Shown here: piece by piece, positions 1 to 8,052 of the stretch
Position numbering within the stretch: the first letter of the stretch is position 1
Layout of the letters: each line of letters opens with the position of its first letter
Source: Anaerolineaceae bacterium UBA5365
Lineage (GTDB): Bacteria; Chloroflexota; Anaerolineae; Anaerolineales; Anaerolineaceae
NCBI GenBank assembly: GCA_002407905.1
Contig: DHPL01000011.1
Span: 1,293 to 19,019, forward strand
Reading direction: 5' to 3'
Length of the DNA stretch: 17,727 nt
Translations under genes and position numbers: made by a program
The notes under the pieces: generated by a model
Told to the model about the DNA's origin: nothing
Database searches by the model: none
Seen by the model: the letters and a program-made list of their open reading frames with translations, nothing else

Positions 1-1023
1 GAGGGGTACGGAATAGACGCGCATGGCTTTGGCGGCTACATAATCCGGGCAGGCCGCGAAGAAATCCGCGCAGTTGTAAAGTGTTTCCCAAGCCAGGGGG
101 TTTGGGTCGCCGCAGGCCAGGCCGGCCATTACCGTATCCAGCGCGCCGGTAACACTATGCGGCTTTCCGTCCCCGGCGGCAATGCTGGCATACAAACAAG
201 CTGCCTTTGTTGGCTCCACCACCATCGAAAGCGGTACATTATCCTCAAAAAGCCGGGAATAGTACCCGATGGCGGCTGCTGCCAGTGAACCTACACCGGC
301 CTGAACCAGCAAGTGGGTGGGGCGGGTGATGCCCTGGGCGGCAAGCTGCTCCTGGGCCTCAACGAACATGGTGGCGTAGCCCTGCATGATCCACTTGGGG
401 ATCTCGGTGTAGCCCTCCCAGGAGGTATCGCTGATCACTTCCCAGCCGTTGGCGCGGGCATCTTCGGAGACCTGGCGGACGGCATCATCGTAGTTGCCAT
501 CCACAACCGTCACTTCGCCGCCATTGGCGCGAATGCCGCGGATGCGGTCCTGAGTGGTGAGTTTATGGACGTAGATCTTGGAGCGAAAGCCCATTTTATT
601 AGCAGCCCAGGCCACACCGGTTCCGTGGTTGCCATCCGTGGCGGTGGCAAATACAGGCGAACCCAGTTTTTTGCGGTTTTCACCGGAAAGGCTCAAGAGA
701 TCCCGGAGGGAGATTTGGTCGCTCTCGATTCCGCCCAATTCCAGGAGGCGTTTGTAGATGGCATAGGAGCCGCCCAATACCTTGAATGAGTTGAGCGAGA
801 GCCGGTCGGATTCATCCTTTACCCAAATTCCGCCCAGGCCCAGGCGGTTCGCCAGACGGGGCAGGTTTTTAAGCGGGCTGGGTTTGTACCCCGGGATTTC
901 AGCATGCAGGCGGCGGATCTTTTGGCCCAAACCAGGCGGAAAAAGTTCCCGGGCCAAATCTGACTGCGGGTTGGCCATGGCCTGGCGGTTGGGCAGCCAG
1001 GTGATGGGTGCTTCAGTTTGCAT
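1..1023 (-). CDS. dpaL: Diaminopropionate ammonia-lyase, C-terminus cut by window edge
   Basis: PLP-dependent fold-type II lyase expected to convert 2,3-diaminopropionate to pyruvate and ammonia in the cytoplasm. The visible 341 codons closely follow E. coli YgeX (about 398 aa), so roughly the last 60 residues lie outside the window. The Schiff-base lysine is K81 in SFKVLGGSYA. The two acid residues used by the family are in TDGNHGTGVAW (D130) and DTSWEGYTEIP (D199). The phosphate-binding glycine loop QAGVGSLAAAA is also present. The ATG at 1023 has a good RBS (AAAGGGG, 5 bases upstream). The gene starts 21 bases after hypE with no terminator between them, so it is probably the last gene, or one of the last, of the hydrogenase operon. 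Its metabolic link to hydrogenase is not evident. Threonine synthase-like or other fold-II enzymes are less likely given the motif match. Confidence 0.9.
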   Translation of the reverse strand, partial: MQTEAPITWLPNRQAMANPQSDLARELFPPGLGQKIRRLHAEIPGYKPSPLKNLPRLANRLGLGGIWVKDESDRLSLNSFKVLGGSYAIYKRLLELGGIESDQISLRDLLSLSGENRKKLGSPVFATATDGNHGTGVAWAANKMGFRSKIYVHKLTTQDRIRGIRANGGEVTVVDGNYDDAVRQVSEDARANGWEVISDTSWEGYTEIPKWIMQGYATMFVEAQEQLAAQGITRPTHLLVQAGVGSLAAAAIGYYSRLFEDNVPLSMVVEPTKAACLYASIAAGDGKPHSVTGALDTVMAGLACGDPNPLAWETLYNCADFFAACPDYVAAKAMRVYSVPL

Positions 1024-1044
1024 TTAAACCCCTTTCAAGCTTAA

Positions 1045-2124
1045 TCAGCAAATGCGCGGCAGCATGGCGCCGGCAAGCATATCTAATACACGCGTGGTAC
1101 CCAAGGAGGTGCGCAGCCACAAGCGGCCCGCAGACTTGCCCAAGACCCGGCCGATCACTGCAGCCTGCTTGCCCAGGGGATGGGCGTTCAGAGCGGACAG
1201 GGCTGCCTGCTCCTCATGCGCGGGGACGATGGCGATCAGTTTGCCTTCATTGGCCATGTAAAGCGGATCCAGCCCCAGGAGTTCGCAGGCTTTGCGGACT
1301 GGCGGGTCTACAGGAATGGATTCTTCTTCCAGGGCGATATCCACACCGCTTTGGCGGGCAATCTCAACCAATGTGGTCGCCAGGCCGCCCCGGGTTGGGT
1401 CCCTCAGGACGTGCGTGCCCGGCGCTGCCTGTAGAAGCGCGGCGATCATTCCGTTTAATGGCGCTACATCGGACCGGATGGCCGTGCGGATTCCCAGGTT
1501 GCCGCGGGCTTCGGCCACGGCCACGCCGTGGTTGCCGACTGGCCCGCTGAGCAAGACCAGGTCGCCCTCGGCAGCCTGGTCGCCGGCAATGCGGCGGCTT
1601 GCAGGTGCAAAGCCAATACCGGTGGTGCTGATGAAAAGTTTGTCGCACTGGCCCTTCTCGGTCACCTTGGTGTCAGCTGCCACAATCTCCACCTTGGCCT
1701 CAGCCGCGGCGTCTGCCATCGAGGCCACCACCGCCTCAAGTTCGTCCAGAGGCAGCCCTTCCTCCAGGATAAAGGTGGCCGTGAGGTATCTGACCTCGGC
1801 ACCCAGCATGGAGACATCATTGACTGTTCCGCAAACTGCAAGTCTGCCGATATCACCGCCAGGGAAACTCAACGGAGTAACGATGTGCGCATCGGTAGAA
1901 GTAACCAGGCGCAAGCCTTCGGGCGCTGAGGCCGGCAATTCGATGGCTGCCGCATCGTTACCGGCGCGGAGCCTGGGGCTGTTGAGGTGTTTCTGAAAGA
2001 GATCACGGATCAGCTGATGGGTCAGCACCCCGCCGCTGCCATGCCCAATGACCACCGTATCCCGCTGGCTGATCGGCAACGGGCACACTGGCCCTTGCAT
2101 GCTGGGGAGTTCCTCCGGGCTCAT
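1045..2124 (-). CDS. hypE: Hydrogenase maturation protein HypE (thiocarboxamide dehydratase)
   Basis: HypE receives a carbamoyl group from HypF on its C-terminal cysteine and dehydrates it with ATP to a thiocyanate, the source of the CN ligands of the NiFe site. The 359-aa protein ends in the family signature PRIC, with the acceptor Cys as the very last residue. The N-terminal segment has GHGSGGVLTHQLI, and the AIR-synthase-like core carries PGGDIGRLAVCGTVNDVSMLGA and DPTRGGLATTL. The start ATG at 2124 overlaps the hypD stop as ATGA, which supports translational coupling and this start, although about 15 residues precede the conserved domain. It is the last hyp gene of the cluster. All key elements look intact. 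Confidence 0.96.
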   Translation of the reverse strand: MSPEELPSMQGPVCPLPISQRDTVVIGHGSGGVLTHQLIRDLFQKHLNSPRLRAGNDAAAIELPASAPEGLRLVTSTDAHIVTPLSFPGGDIGRLAVCGTVNDVSMLGAEVRYLTATFILEEGLPLDELEAVVASMADAAAEAKVEIVAADTKVTEKGQCDKLFISTTGIGFAPASRRIAGDQAAEGDLVLLSGPVGNHGVAVAEARGNLGIRTAIRSDVAPLNGMIAALLQAAPGTHVLRDPTRGGLATTLVEIARQSGVDIALEEESIPVDPPVRKACELLGLDPLYMANEGKLIAIVPAHEEQAALSALNAHPLGKQAAVIGRVLGKSAGRLWLRTSLGTTRVLDMLAGAMLPRIC

Positions 2125-3218
2125 GCAACCGCCTTATGGTAACGGTGGTAGGCGGCACAGGCGCCTTCAGCGCTGACCATTGGCGCGCCCAAGGGCGTTT
2201 GCGGCGTGCACTCGCGGGCAAAAGCCGGGCAATCCGTGGGTTTGGCATTTCCGCGCAGCACCTGGCCGGCAATGCACAAAGGCGATTCGGCCACTGCCAG
2301 GGGCTCCAATTTGAAGCGTTCGAAGCTGTTAAAGTTGCTGTATTCCGGCCGCAATCCCAAACCGCTGAGTGGGATGGTGCCGATTCCGCGCCAATTTCTA
2401 TCCACTGCTTGGAATACCTGGCTAATCATTTGCTGGGCGCTTTGGTTGCCCTCACGGATGACGGCGCGGCCGTAGGCGTTGACAACGCTGGCGGTACCGG
2501 ATTCCAACTGGCGCAAAACGAGCAAGATGCCTTCCAGGAGGTCGGCTGGTTCAAATCCGGTGACGGCAATGGGACAATTGTAGGCCTGGGCGATGGGCTC
2601 GTACTCCCAATATCCCATGATGGCACAAACATGCCCAGCGGCCAAAAAGGCATTTACCTGGTTGTCCGGGCTGGAGAGGATGGCATGCATGGCTGGCGGC
2701 ACAAGCACGTTGGCCGGCAGAATCGAGAAGTTGCTCACCTGATTTCGCTGGGCGTGCAGGATGCTCGCGGCAATCACCGGCACGGTTGTTTCAAAGCCTA
2801 TGGCGAAGAAAACCACCTGCTTATCCGGGTTTTGCTGGGCGATGCTAACCGCGTCCAGGGGAGAGGTAACCACACGCACGTCCGCGCCGGCAGCCCGCGC
2901 GCTAAAGAGGTCCTGGCGGCTGCCAGGCACGCGCAGCATGTCCCCAAAGGAGGTGAAGATCACGCCAGGTTGGCCGGCAATCTGCAGGGCGGAATCGATG
3001 GCCTCCAGGCTGGTGACACATACAGGGCAGCCCGGCCCGTGGATCAGTTCAACCTCCGGCGGCAGCAATTGATCCAGGCCGTAGTGCAGGATGGCGTGTG
3101 TTTGCCCGCCGCAGATCTCCATGATCTTCCAGGGGCGGGTAACCACGGACTTGATAGCCGCGGCAAGTTCGCGCACGCGCCTTGGGTCACGCTGTTTATC
3201 GAAGATCCCAGCGGTCAT
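2121..3218 (-). CDS. hypD: Hydrogenase maturation protein HypD
   Basis: HypD is the [4Fe-4S] scaffold that, with HypC, holds the Fe(CN)2CO unit during [NiFe] site assembly. The 365-aa protein has the usual family length and motifs in order: MEICGGQTHAI near the N-terminus, GPGCPVCVT (the CPxC iron and disulfide region), AIGFETTVP, and a C-terminal Cys-rich region with TDCPAFARECTPQTPLGAPM and SAEGACAAYHRY. The start ATG at 3218 overlaps the hypC stop as ATGA, and the hypD stop overlaps the hypE start in the same way, so hypC, hypD and hypE are tightly coupled. I see no missing cysteines. Confidence 0.97.
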   Translation of the reverse strand: MTAGIFDKQRDPRRVRELAAAIKSVVTRPWKIMEICGGQTHAILHYGLDQLLPPEVELIHGPGCPVCVTSLEAIDSALQIAGQPGVIFTSFGDMLRVPGSRQDLFSARAAGADVRVVTSPLDAVSIAQQNPDKQVVFFAIGFETTVPVIAASILHAQRNQVSNFSILPANVLVPPAMHAILSSPDNQVNAFLAAGHVCAIMGYWEYEPIAQAYNCPIAVTGFEPADLLEGILLVLRQLESGTASVVNAYGRAVIREGNQSAQQMISQVFQAVDRNWRGIGTIPLSGLGLRPEYSNFNSFERFKLEPLAVAESPLCIAGQVLRGNAKPTDCPAFARECTPQTPLGAPMVSAEGACAAYHRYHKAVA

Positions 3219-3475
3219 TGCCCGCTTCCGTCCGCTTCGCGATCGCGGTTGAAGGCTTCCAGTTCGTTGAGCAGTTTGATAGTTTCTTCTGCTTCCGTAT
3301 CGCTGAGGGTGTTCAGCGCGAAGCCCGCGTGCACAATCACATACTGCCCCAGCTTGGCTTCAGGGACGGCTGATACACAAACATCCTGAAAGACTCCGCC
3401 AAAATCCACTTTGGCCATGGCGGTACCCTGCAAATCAAAAAATTCGGTTAGTTTACCGGGAATACCCAGGCACAT
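3215..3475 (-). CDS. hypC: Hydrogenase maturation chaperone HypC
   Basis: Small chaperone (86 aa) that pairs with HypD and then brings the iron unit to the immature large subunit. It opens with the diagnostic MCLGIPGKL, whose Cys2 is the functional residue. A typical OB-fold follows, with the KVDFGG and GQYVIVHAGFAL segments. The acidic helical tail of about 25 residues is a little longer than in many HypCs. The RBS AAGGAG lies in the last codons of hypF, five bases before the ATG, and the stop overlaps hypD. This tail and the operon position suggest one HypC serving one hydrogenase; no second HypC/HybG is in the window. Confidence 0.96.
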   Translation of the reverse strand: MCLGIPGKLTEFFDLQGTAMAKVDFGGVFQDVCVSAVPEAKLGQYVIVHAGFALNTLSDTEAEETIKLLNELEAFNRDREADGSGQ

Positions 3476-3477
3476 TT

Positions 3478-5763
3478 TTACTCCTTATTAAGCGTTTGCC
3501 AGTGGGCCACTACTGCTTGCCCTAGGGAAACGCAGCCATCGTTTGGGGGCAGCTGGCGGTGGATGAGAAGCCTGAAACCGGCCTTTTCCAAGGCTGCCTT
3601 GCTGCGCCGCAACAGGTAAGTATTCTGCCATACTCCCCCCGAAAATGCCACCGTATTCAGGCCCTGGCTGGCCTTTAATGCTTCACAGAGCCGCAGGCAA
3701 AGCTGGGCGAGGCTGTTATGGAACCGTGCGGAAAGAACCGGCAGCGGAGTTCCTCTGGAGCGGTCCTCCAGGAGGGCAAAAAACATCGCACCTGGATCGA
3801 TGAGCTGCCCGTCCACCGGGATGGGGTAAAAGCCCGTTTCGGCGGGGTCGGCGAGGGCTTCAAGTTCAATAGCTGCCTGGCCTTCGTAACTAGCCTGCTG
3901 GCAGACGCCCAGCAGGGCAGAGACCGCATCGAAGAGGCGGCCCATGCTGGAGGTGAAGGGGGCATTGAAACCCGTTTTCAGCTGGTTCTGGATGACCTGG
4001 GCAGCCTCGCTGCCGAGGTACTCAATGGGGGGCAGGTGCAGGTTTTCCTGCCAGCTTTGTCCGCTGGCGTCCAGCCAGGCCTGGGCGCTGCGGGCAGGCG
4101 TGCGAATGGCCGCGTCGCCGCCCGGCAGGCGAATTGGCTTGAGGTAAAAACTGCGCTCGTAGCCGGAATAGTTGGCAATGAGAACTTCTCCGCCCCAGAT
4201 GCTGCCATCCGGGCCGTATCCGGTGCCATCAAAGGCCAGGCCAATCACTGGCTCATTCGCAGCCCAGCTATTCTCAGCGAGGCAGGACGCGATGTGCGCG
4301 TGATGGTGCTGAACCGCAACGAGTGGCAAGTTTGCGCTCGCGGCGCGCTCCTGGGCGTAACGCGTGGCCAGGTAATCCGGGTGGAGATCGCAGGCGATCA
4401 ATTTGGGGTGGACCCGGAAGAGGGCTTCGTAATGGCGGATCCCTTCCTCGAAGGAACGCAGGGTTTCCATGTTCTCCAAATCGCCGATGTAATGCGAGAT
4501 GAAGGCATAAGCTTCCCGGCCGAGGGTGAAGGTGTTCTTGAGCTCCGTGCCGCAAGCAAGGACTTCCTGCTGAAAGGCAAAGGGCAGGCGGATGGGGTTA
4601 GGCGCATAACCGCGGGCATGGCGGAAGAAGTAAGGCTGCCCATCCAGCTCCGTGAGCACAGAGTCGTCCACGCGCATGACGATCGGGCGGTCATGCATCA
4701 AGAAAGCATCTGCCAGGCCATTTAACCGGGAAATAGCATCCTCATTCGTGTAGGCAATAGGTTCTTCTGAAAGATTGGCACTGGTCATCACCAGGACGGC
4801 TTCCGGTAAGTCCTTGAAAATGAGGTGATGGAGGGGGGTGTAGGGCAGCATGAAGCCCAGTGTTTTTTGGCCGGGGGCCACACTGGCGGCCAGGGTTTGC
4901 CCGGCCTGGTTAAGGGGCAGGAGCATGATCGGCGCCTGGGGAGAGACCAGCATTTGGCGGGCAAAAGGACTGAGTTCGCAGTATTTAGAGATGATTTCCA
5001 AACTGCCGGCCATGAGTGCGAAAGGCTTGGCGGAGCGGCGCTTACGCTGGCGCAGGTTTTCCACAGCAACCGGATTCAAGGCATCGCAGGCGAGGTGGAA
5101 GCCGCCCAGGCCTTTGATGGCCAGGACCTTCCCGCTTTGAAGCCATTCCTCCGCCATACGCAAAGCATTTTCCCGTTCGGCAAGGCGTTCGCCATGGGCT
5201 TCGAACCAAATTTTCGGTCCGCATACAGGGCAGGCCACGGGCTGGGCGTGAAAACGGCGGTCCTCCGGGTTGTCGTACTCCCGTTCGCAGTCGGGGCAGA
5301 GCGTAAAGGCAGCCATGGTGGTGTTGGGGCGGTCGTAGGGGATTTGCCGCAGTATGCTGAAGCGCGGACCGCAATGGGTACAGTTGATGAAGGGGTAACG
5401 GTAGCGGCGATCATGCGGATCCAACAATTCGCGCAGGCAATCCGGGCAGGTGGCTAAATCTACTGAGACGGGCAGGAATTCCTCCTGAGAATCGGCAGAT
5501 TCAATGATTTCAAAGCTAGCGAACTCGCGGTCCGGCAGGATAGAGACTTCAAAGCTATCCACCTGGGCCAGTGCCGGCGGATGCGCCGCCAGGTCTGCCG
5601 TGAACGAAGCCAGCGCTTCAGGGCTGCCCTGGGCTTCGATCTGCACACCCAAGGCGGAATTACGGACCCACCCATTGATGCCGTGCTTTTTTGCCAGCAG
5701 ATAGACTGTGGGCCGAAAACCGACACCCTGAACGATGCCGCGGATACGGATGCTTTGGTTGAT
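3478..5763 (-). CDS. hypF: Carbamoyltransferase HypF, apparently with an ATC start
   Basis: HypF turns carbamoyl phosphate into a carbamoyl adenylate and transfers the group to the HypE C-terminal Cys. Domains in order: acylphosphatase (IRIRGIVQGVGFRPTVYLL at the extreme N-terminus, then GWVRNSALGV); two HypF zinc fingers (CPDCLREL...CTHCGPRF and CPDCEREY...CPVCGPKI); a YrdC domain (LAIKGLGGFHLACDA); and a Kae1-like domain (VQHHHAHIASC, FDGTGYGPDGSIWGGE, AFSGGVWQN). The open frame begins right after the hypB TAA, in the same frame. It contains no ATG, GTG or TTG until 5652, which would delete the conserved acylphosphatase core. I place the start at ATC 5763-5761, which has AAGAGG five bases upstream and gives 761 aa, the normal HypF length. 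Identity is certain; the start is inferred. Confidence 0.93.
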   Translation of the reverse strand: MNQSIRIRGIVQGVGFRPTVYLLAKKHGINGWVRNSALGVQIEAQGSPEALASFTADLAAHPPALAQVDSFEVSILPDREFASFEIIESADSQEEFLPVSVDLATCPDCLRELLDPHDRRYRYPFINCTHCGPRFSILRQIPYDRPNTTMAAFTLCPDCEREYDNPEDRRFHAQPVACPVCGPKIWFEAHGERLAERENALRMAEEWLQSGKVLAIKGLGGFHLACDALNPVAVENLRQRKRRSAKPFALMAGSLEIISKYCELSPFARQMLVSPQAPIMLLPLNQAGQTLAASVAPGQKTLGFMLPYTPLHHLIFKDLPEAVLVMTSANLSEEPIAYTNEDAISRLNGLADAFLMHDRPIVMRVDDSVLTELDGQPYFFRHARGYAPNPIRLPFAFQQEVLACGTELKNTFTLGREAYAFISHYIGDLENMETLRSFEEGIRHYEALFRVHPKLIACDLHPDYLATRYAQERAASANLPLVAVQHHHAHIASCLAENSWAANEPVIGLAFDGTGYGPDGSIWGGEVLIANYSGYERSFYLKPIRLPGGDAAIRTPARSAQAWLDASGQSWQENLHLPPIEYLGSEAAQVIQNQLKTGFNAPFTSSMGRLFDAVSALLGVCQQASYEGQAAIELEALADPAETGFYPIPVDGQLIDPGAMFFALLEDRSRGTPLPVLSARFHNSLAQLCLRLCEALKASQGLNTVAFSGGVWQNTYLLRRSKAALEKAGFRLLIHRQLPPNDGCVSLGQAVVAHWQTLNKE

Positions 5764-6435
5764 TTATGCCTCTTGCTTTCGCGCCTTCACCTGGCTGACC
5801 AGCCAATTGGTCCAGGCCTCAAAGCCTTCGCCTGTTTTGCAGCTAAGCTCAAAGATCACCAGGCCGGGGTTGAGCGCGCGGACGCCCTGGATGAAGTAAT
5901 CCATCCGAAAATCAATATAGGGTTTGAGGTCGATCTTGTTCACGATCAAAACCTGCAGATCGCGGTAAATATTGGGGTACTTGTAGGGCTTATCATCCCC
6001 TTCGGGGATGGAGGCCACGAGTAAATTGGCATGCGTGCCCAGTTTGAAGGCGGCCGGGCAGATGAGGTTGCCCACATTCTCCACGATCACCAGGTCCAGT
6101 TCCGCCAAAGGCAGGGCTTGCAGGGCGCTCTCCATCATCACGGCGTCCAGGTGGCACTCTCCGCCGGTGTTAATCTGTACTGCCGGCATACCAGCCGCCA
6201 AAACCTTGTCTGCATCGATGGTCACTGGCGCGGTGTCGCCCTCGATCACGCCCAGGCGCAAGCCAGGCGGCAGGCGCTTGATGGTCTGGAGGATAAAACT
6301 GGTCTTGCCGGCGCCGGGCGAGGCCATGATATTCAAGCCCAGGATACCGTGATTATCCAGCAAGGCCTGGTTATTGAGCGCCAGGCGCTCGTTGCTATCC
6401 AAAATCTTCTTGACGATCTCTACGCGTTCAGTCAT
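5764..6435 (-). CDS. hypB: Hydrogenase nickel incorporation GTPase HypB
   Basis: GTPase that drives nickel insertion with HypA. The 223-aa protein has the P-loop SPGAGKTS (about 39-46), a switch region with EGDTAPVTIDADK, the metal-binding GGECHLDA (conserved Cys-His at the dimer interface), NVGNLICPA with the partner Cys, and the guanine-specificity NKID. It lacks the N-terminal CxxGC nickel site of E. coli HypB and any His-rich storage stretch, so it belongs to the short, non-storing type. The start ATG at 6435 overlaps the hypA stop by 8 bases. Its TAA is followed immediately, in frame, by hypF. Confidence 0.97.
   Translation of the reverse strand: MTERVEIVKKILDSNERLALNNQALLDNHGILGLNIMASPGAGKTSFILQTIKRLPPGLRLGVIEGDTAPVTIDADKVLAAGMPAVQINTGGECHLDAVMMESALQALPLAELDLVIVENVGNLICPAAFKLGTHANLLVASIPEGDDKPYKYPNIYRDLQVLIVNKIDLKPYIDFRMDYFIQGVRALNPGLVIFELSCKTGEGFEAWTNWLVSQVKARKQEA
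5769..5774 (-). promoter_or_regulatory. RBS for hypF supporting a non-standard start
   Basis: AAGAGG on the minus strand, inside the last codons of hypB and five bases before the ATC at 5763. It is the only Shine-Dalgarno-like element placed so that the whole acylphosphatase domain would be translated. No ATG, GTG or TTG lies in frame nearby. Confidence 0.5.
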
Positions 6436-6787
6436 GATCGTCCTCCTTTACGATATCAATATGGTCAACCTGCATCTCATCGCCGCTGATGACCGAGAGG
6501 TCGAAACTGGCGCAGTTTGGGCAGGGCAGTAATTCGTCCTGCAGTTCAAATTCCCGCGCGCATTGATTGCAATGCAATACCGCCGGGGGCCGCTCGAAAT
6601 GCAGTTTCGCCCCTTCGCAGAGGGTGCCCTGGCTGATGTGGTCCCAAAAAAACTGGACCGAATCGTCTACGATCGAAGAAAACTGACCGATGGTCATGTA
6701 AATATCGCTCACCCGGGCCGCGCCATGTTTGGCAGCCTCTTCACAGGCGATGCGCAGGATGTCTTCAGTTACCGGCAGTTCGTGCAT
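6428..6787 (-). CDS. hypA: Hydrogenase nickel chaperone HypA
   Basis: Nickel and zinc binding protein that works with HypB. The 119 aa begin with MHELPVTE, where His2 is the nickel ligand, and contain the structural zinc site C73-x2-C76 ... C89-x2-C92. The segment GAARVSDIYMTIGQFSSIV matches the family. The C-terminal tail is acidic and ends with an HIDIVKEDDHD run that could bind metal weakly. The start codon lies directly at the stop of the upstream protease-FdhD gene (one-base overlap at 6787), which implies translational coupling of the protease and nickel-insertion genes. Confidence 0.96.
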   Translation of the reverse strand: MHELPVTEDILRIACEEAAKHGAARVSDIYMTIGQFSSIVDDSVQFFWDHISQGTLCEGAKLHFERPPAVLHCNQCAREFELQDELLPCPNCASFDLSVISGDEMQVDHIDIVKEDDHD

Positions 6788-8049
6788 CAGTCCTGGATCC
6801 TTTGGGGGTGGCTGTGGATCTCAAAACCGTTTTGGCGCATGTAACCAAGAATAGTGATGCCAAAGCGCTGGGCCAGTTGGACGGCCAGGGCGGTGGGAGT
6901 TGTGCGTGAAACCATGATGTTCACGCCCATCGACAGGCATTTGTGCACCATTTCAGATGAAATCCGCCCGCTGAGATAAAGAATTCGCGGCGGGAAGGGT
7001 TTTCCCTGAGCCAGGTACCAGCCGGCGATCTTATCCACGCAGTTGTGCCGGCCTAGGTCCTCCACCATATGCTTTAGCGATTCGCCATCCGAGAGGGCGG
7101 CGGCATGAAACCCGCCTGCCAGCTCGTGCATGGTTTGGGCTGAGTCGAACTCCGTAAAGAGGGCCGTAAGCTGCTTTGGGCTGATACTGAAATCATCCGG
7201 AACTCTTCCCATATCCGGCAAGGGAGAATCCGGCTCAATGCCGGTGGCGGTGCGGTGGAAACTCTCGGGCTTCCGAACCGTGACATTGAGGCGCACATCG
7301 ATGAGGCTGGCATCTGGTGAAACAATGATGCTGCCGATGCTGGTGAGGCTCTCGATCACGCCGGCGTTCCATAAAAAGCCCCGGGCAAGGTCTTCGAGCT
7401 CGGTTGGACTGCAAACAAAAGTAAGCCAGTCCTGGCCATTCACGCGGAGAAGCGCGAGGTGCTCACTGATCACCGGACGCGTGCGCTTATCCAGCCCCTC
7501 GCCGCGGCGGTAAACCGTAAGCTCACGTTCTTCGTAAGTCCGGGGGCGTTTAAGTAAACCCAAGTGTTCACCGAGTGTAAAAAATGCTTGCTCGGTCAGT
7601 TTTTCTGTTGCCGGGGAGAGAACCTCCTTGAATTGGAAGGAATAACCGCGCACGCTCAGCAGCCATGCGTTTAAGACCCGGCCGCTGATGGTCCGGCTGA
7701 TTTCAAGCAGTTCTTCGGGGCTCATGTGGTGGGTGAAGGCACTGTGGCGTGTACTGGGCCCAACCGGCTCAAAACTCAAATCCGGCAGTTGTTCGGAGTT
7801 GTGGGCGTCAATAAAGATGATCTGCGCGTAGCCTAAAAGGTCTTCAGCCATCTCCGGCAGCAACTGGAAGAGGTAAAGCAGCTCGTAGCGGCCGCTGGGG
7901 CTGAGAACGCGCTCACCGGGAAGCTGCGGTGTAGGCAGTTCGAGATAGCTTGCGAGTTTGTTTAAGATGTGCCAGCCGGCACCGTCGTCTTCGCGGTCGC
8001 GGTTGCCATAGGCAACGATCAGCACTTTTTCTGTCATGGCAGTTTGCAT
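6787..8049 (-). CDS. Fusion: [NiFe]-hydrogenase maturation protease (M52) + FdhD/NarQ-like domain
   Basis: A 420-aa two-domain protein. Residues about 1-168 are an M52 (HyaD/HoxW/HycI-type) endopeptidase: IVAYGNRDREDDGAGW at the N-terminus with an acidic nickel ligand near D22, IIFIDAHNS with D81, and FTHHMSPEELLE with H107/H108. It should clip the C-terminal tail of the large subunit encoded just upstream. Residues about 172-420 are FdhD-like: LRVNGQDWLTF, LARGFLWNAGVIES, LAGGFHAAAL, EDLGRHNCVDKIAGW, YLSGRISSEMVHK, SRTTPTALAVQLA. The usual CGxCG sulfur-transfer motif is absent; the aligned stretch reads HRTATGIEPDS (265-275). The ATG at 8049 has RBS GGGGAGG seven bases upstream, inside a hairpin. 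Both domains run in one uninterrupted frame. The FdhD role is unknown, as no formate dehydrogenase catalytic gene is in view. Confidence 0.88.
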   Translation of the reverse strand: MQTAMTEKVLIVAYGNRDREDDGAGWHILNKLASYLELPTPQLPGERVLSPSGRYELLYLFQLLPEMAEDLLGYAQIIFIDAHNSEQLPDLSFEPVGPSTRHSAFTHHMSPEELLEISRTISGRVLNAWLLSVRGYSFQFKEVLSPATEKLTEQAFFTLGEHLGLLKRPRTYEERELTVYRRGEGLDKRTRPVISEHLALLRVNGQDWLTFVCSPTELEDLARGFLWNAGVIESLTSIGSIIVSPDASLIDVRLNVTVRKPESFHRTATGIEPDSPLPDMGRVPDDFSISPKQLTALFTEFDSAQTMHELAGGFHAAALSDGESLKHMVEDLGRHNCVDKIAGWYLAQGKPFPPRILYLSGRISSEMVHKCLSMGVNIMVSRTTPTALAVQLAQRFGITILGYMRQNGFEIHSHPQRIQD

Positions 8050-8052
8050 TAT

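Noticed and set aside
313..789. Plus-strand ORF antisense to dpaL
   Set aside because: The minus strand encodes a clear PLP enzyme through the same bases.
2136..3389. Long plus-strand ORF (417 aa) antisense to hypD and hypC
   Set aside because: Shadow of strongly conserved minus-strand genes; the translation shows no recognisable domain.
3718..4725. Plus-strand ORF (335 aa) antisense to hypF
   Set aside because: hypF motifs are continuous on the minus strand, and the plus-strand product is low-complexity with no family motif.
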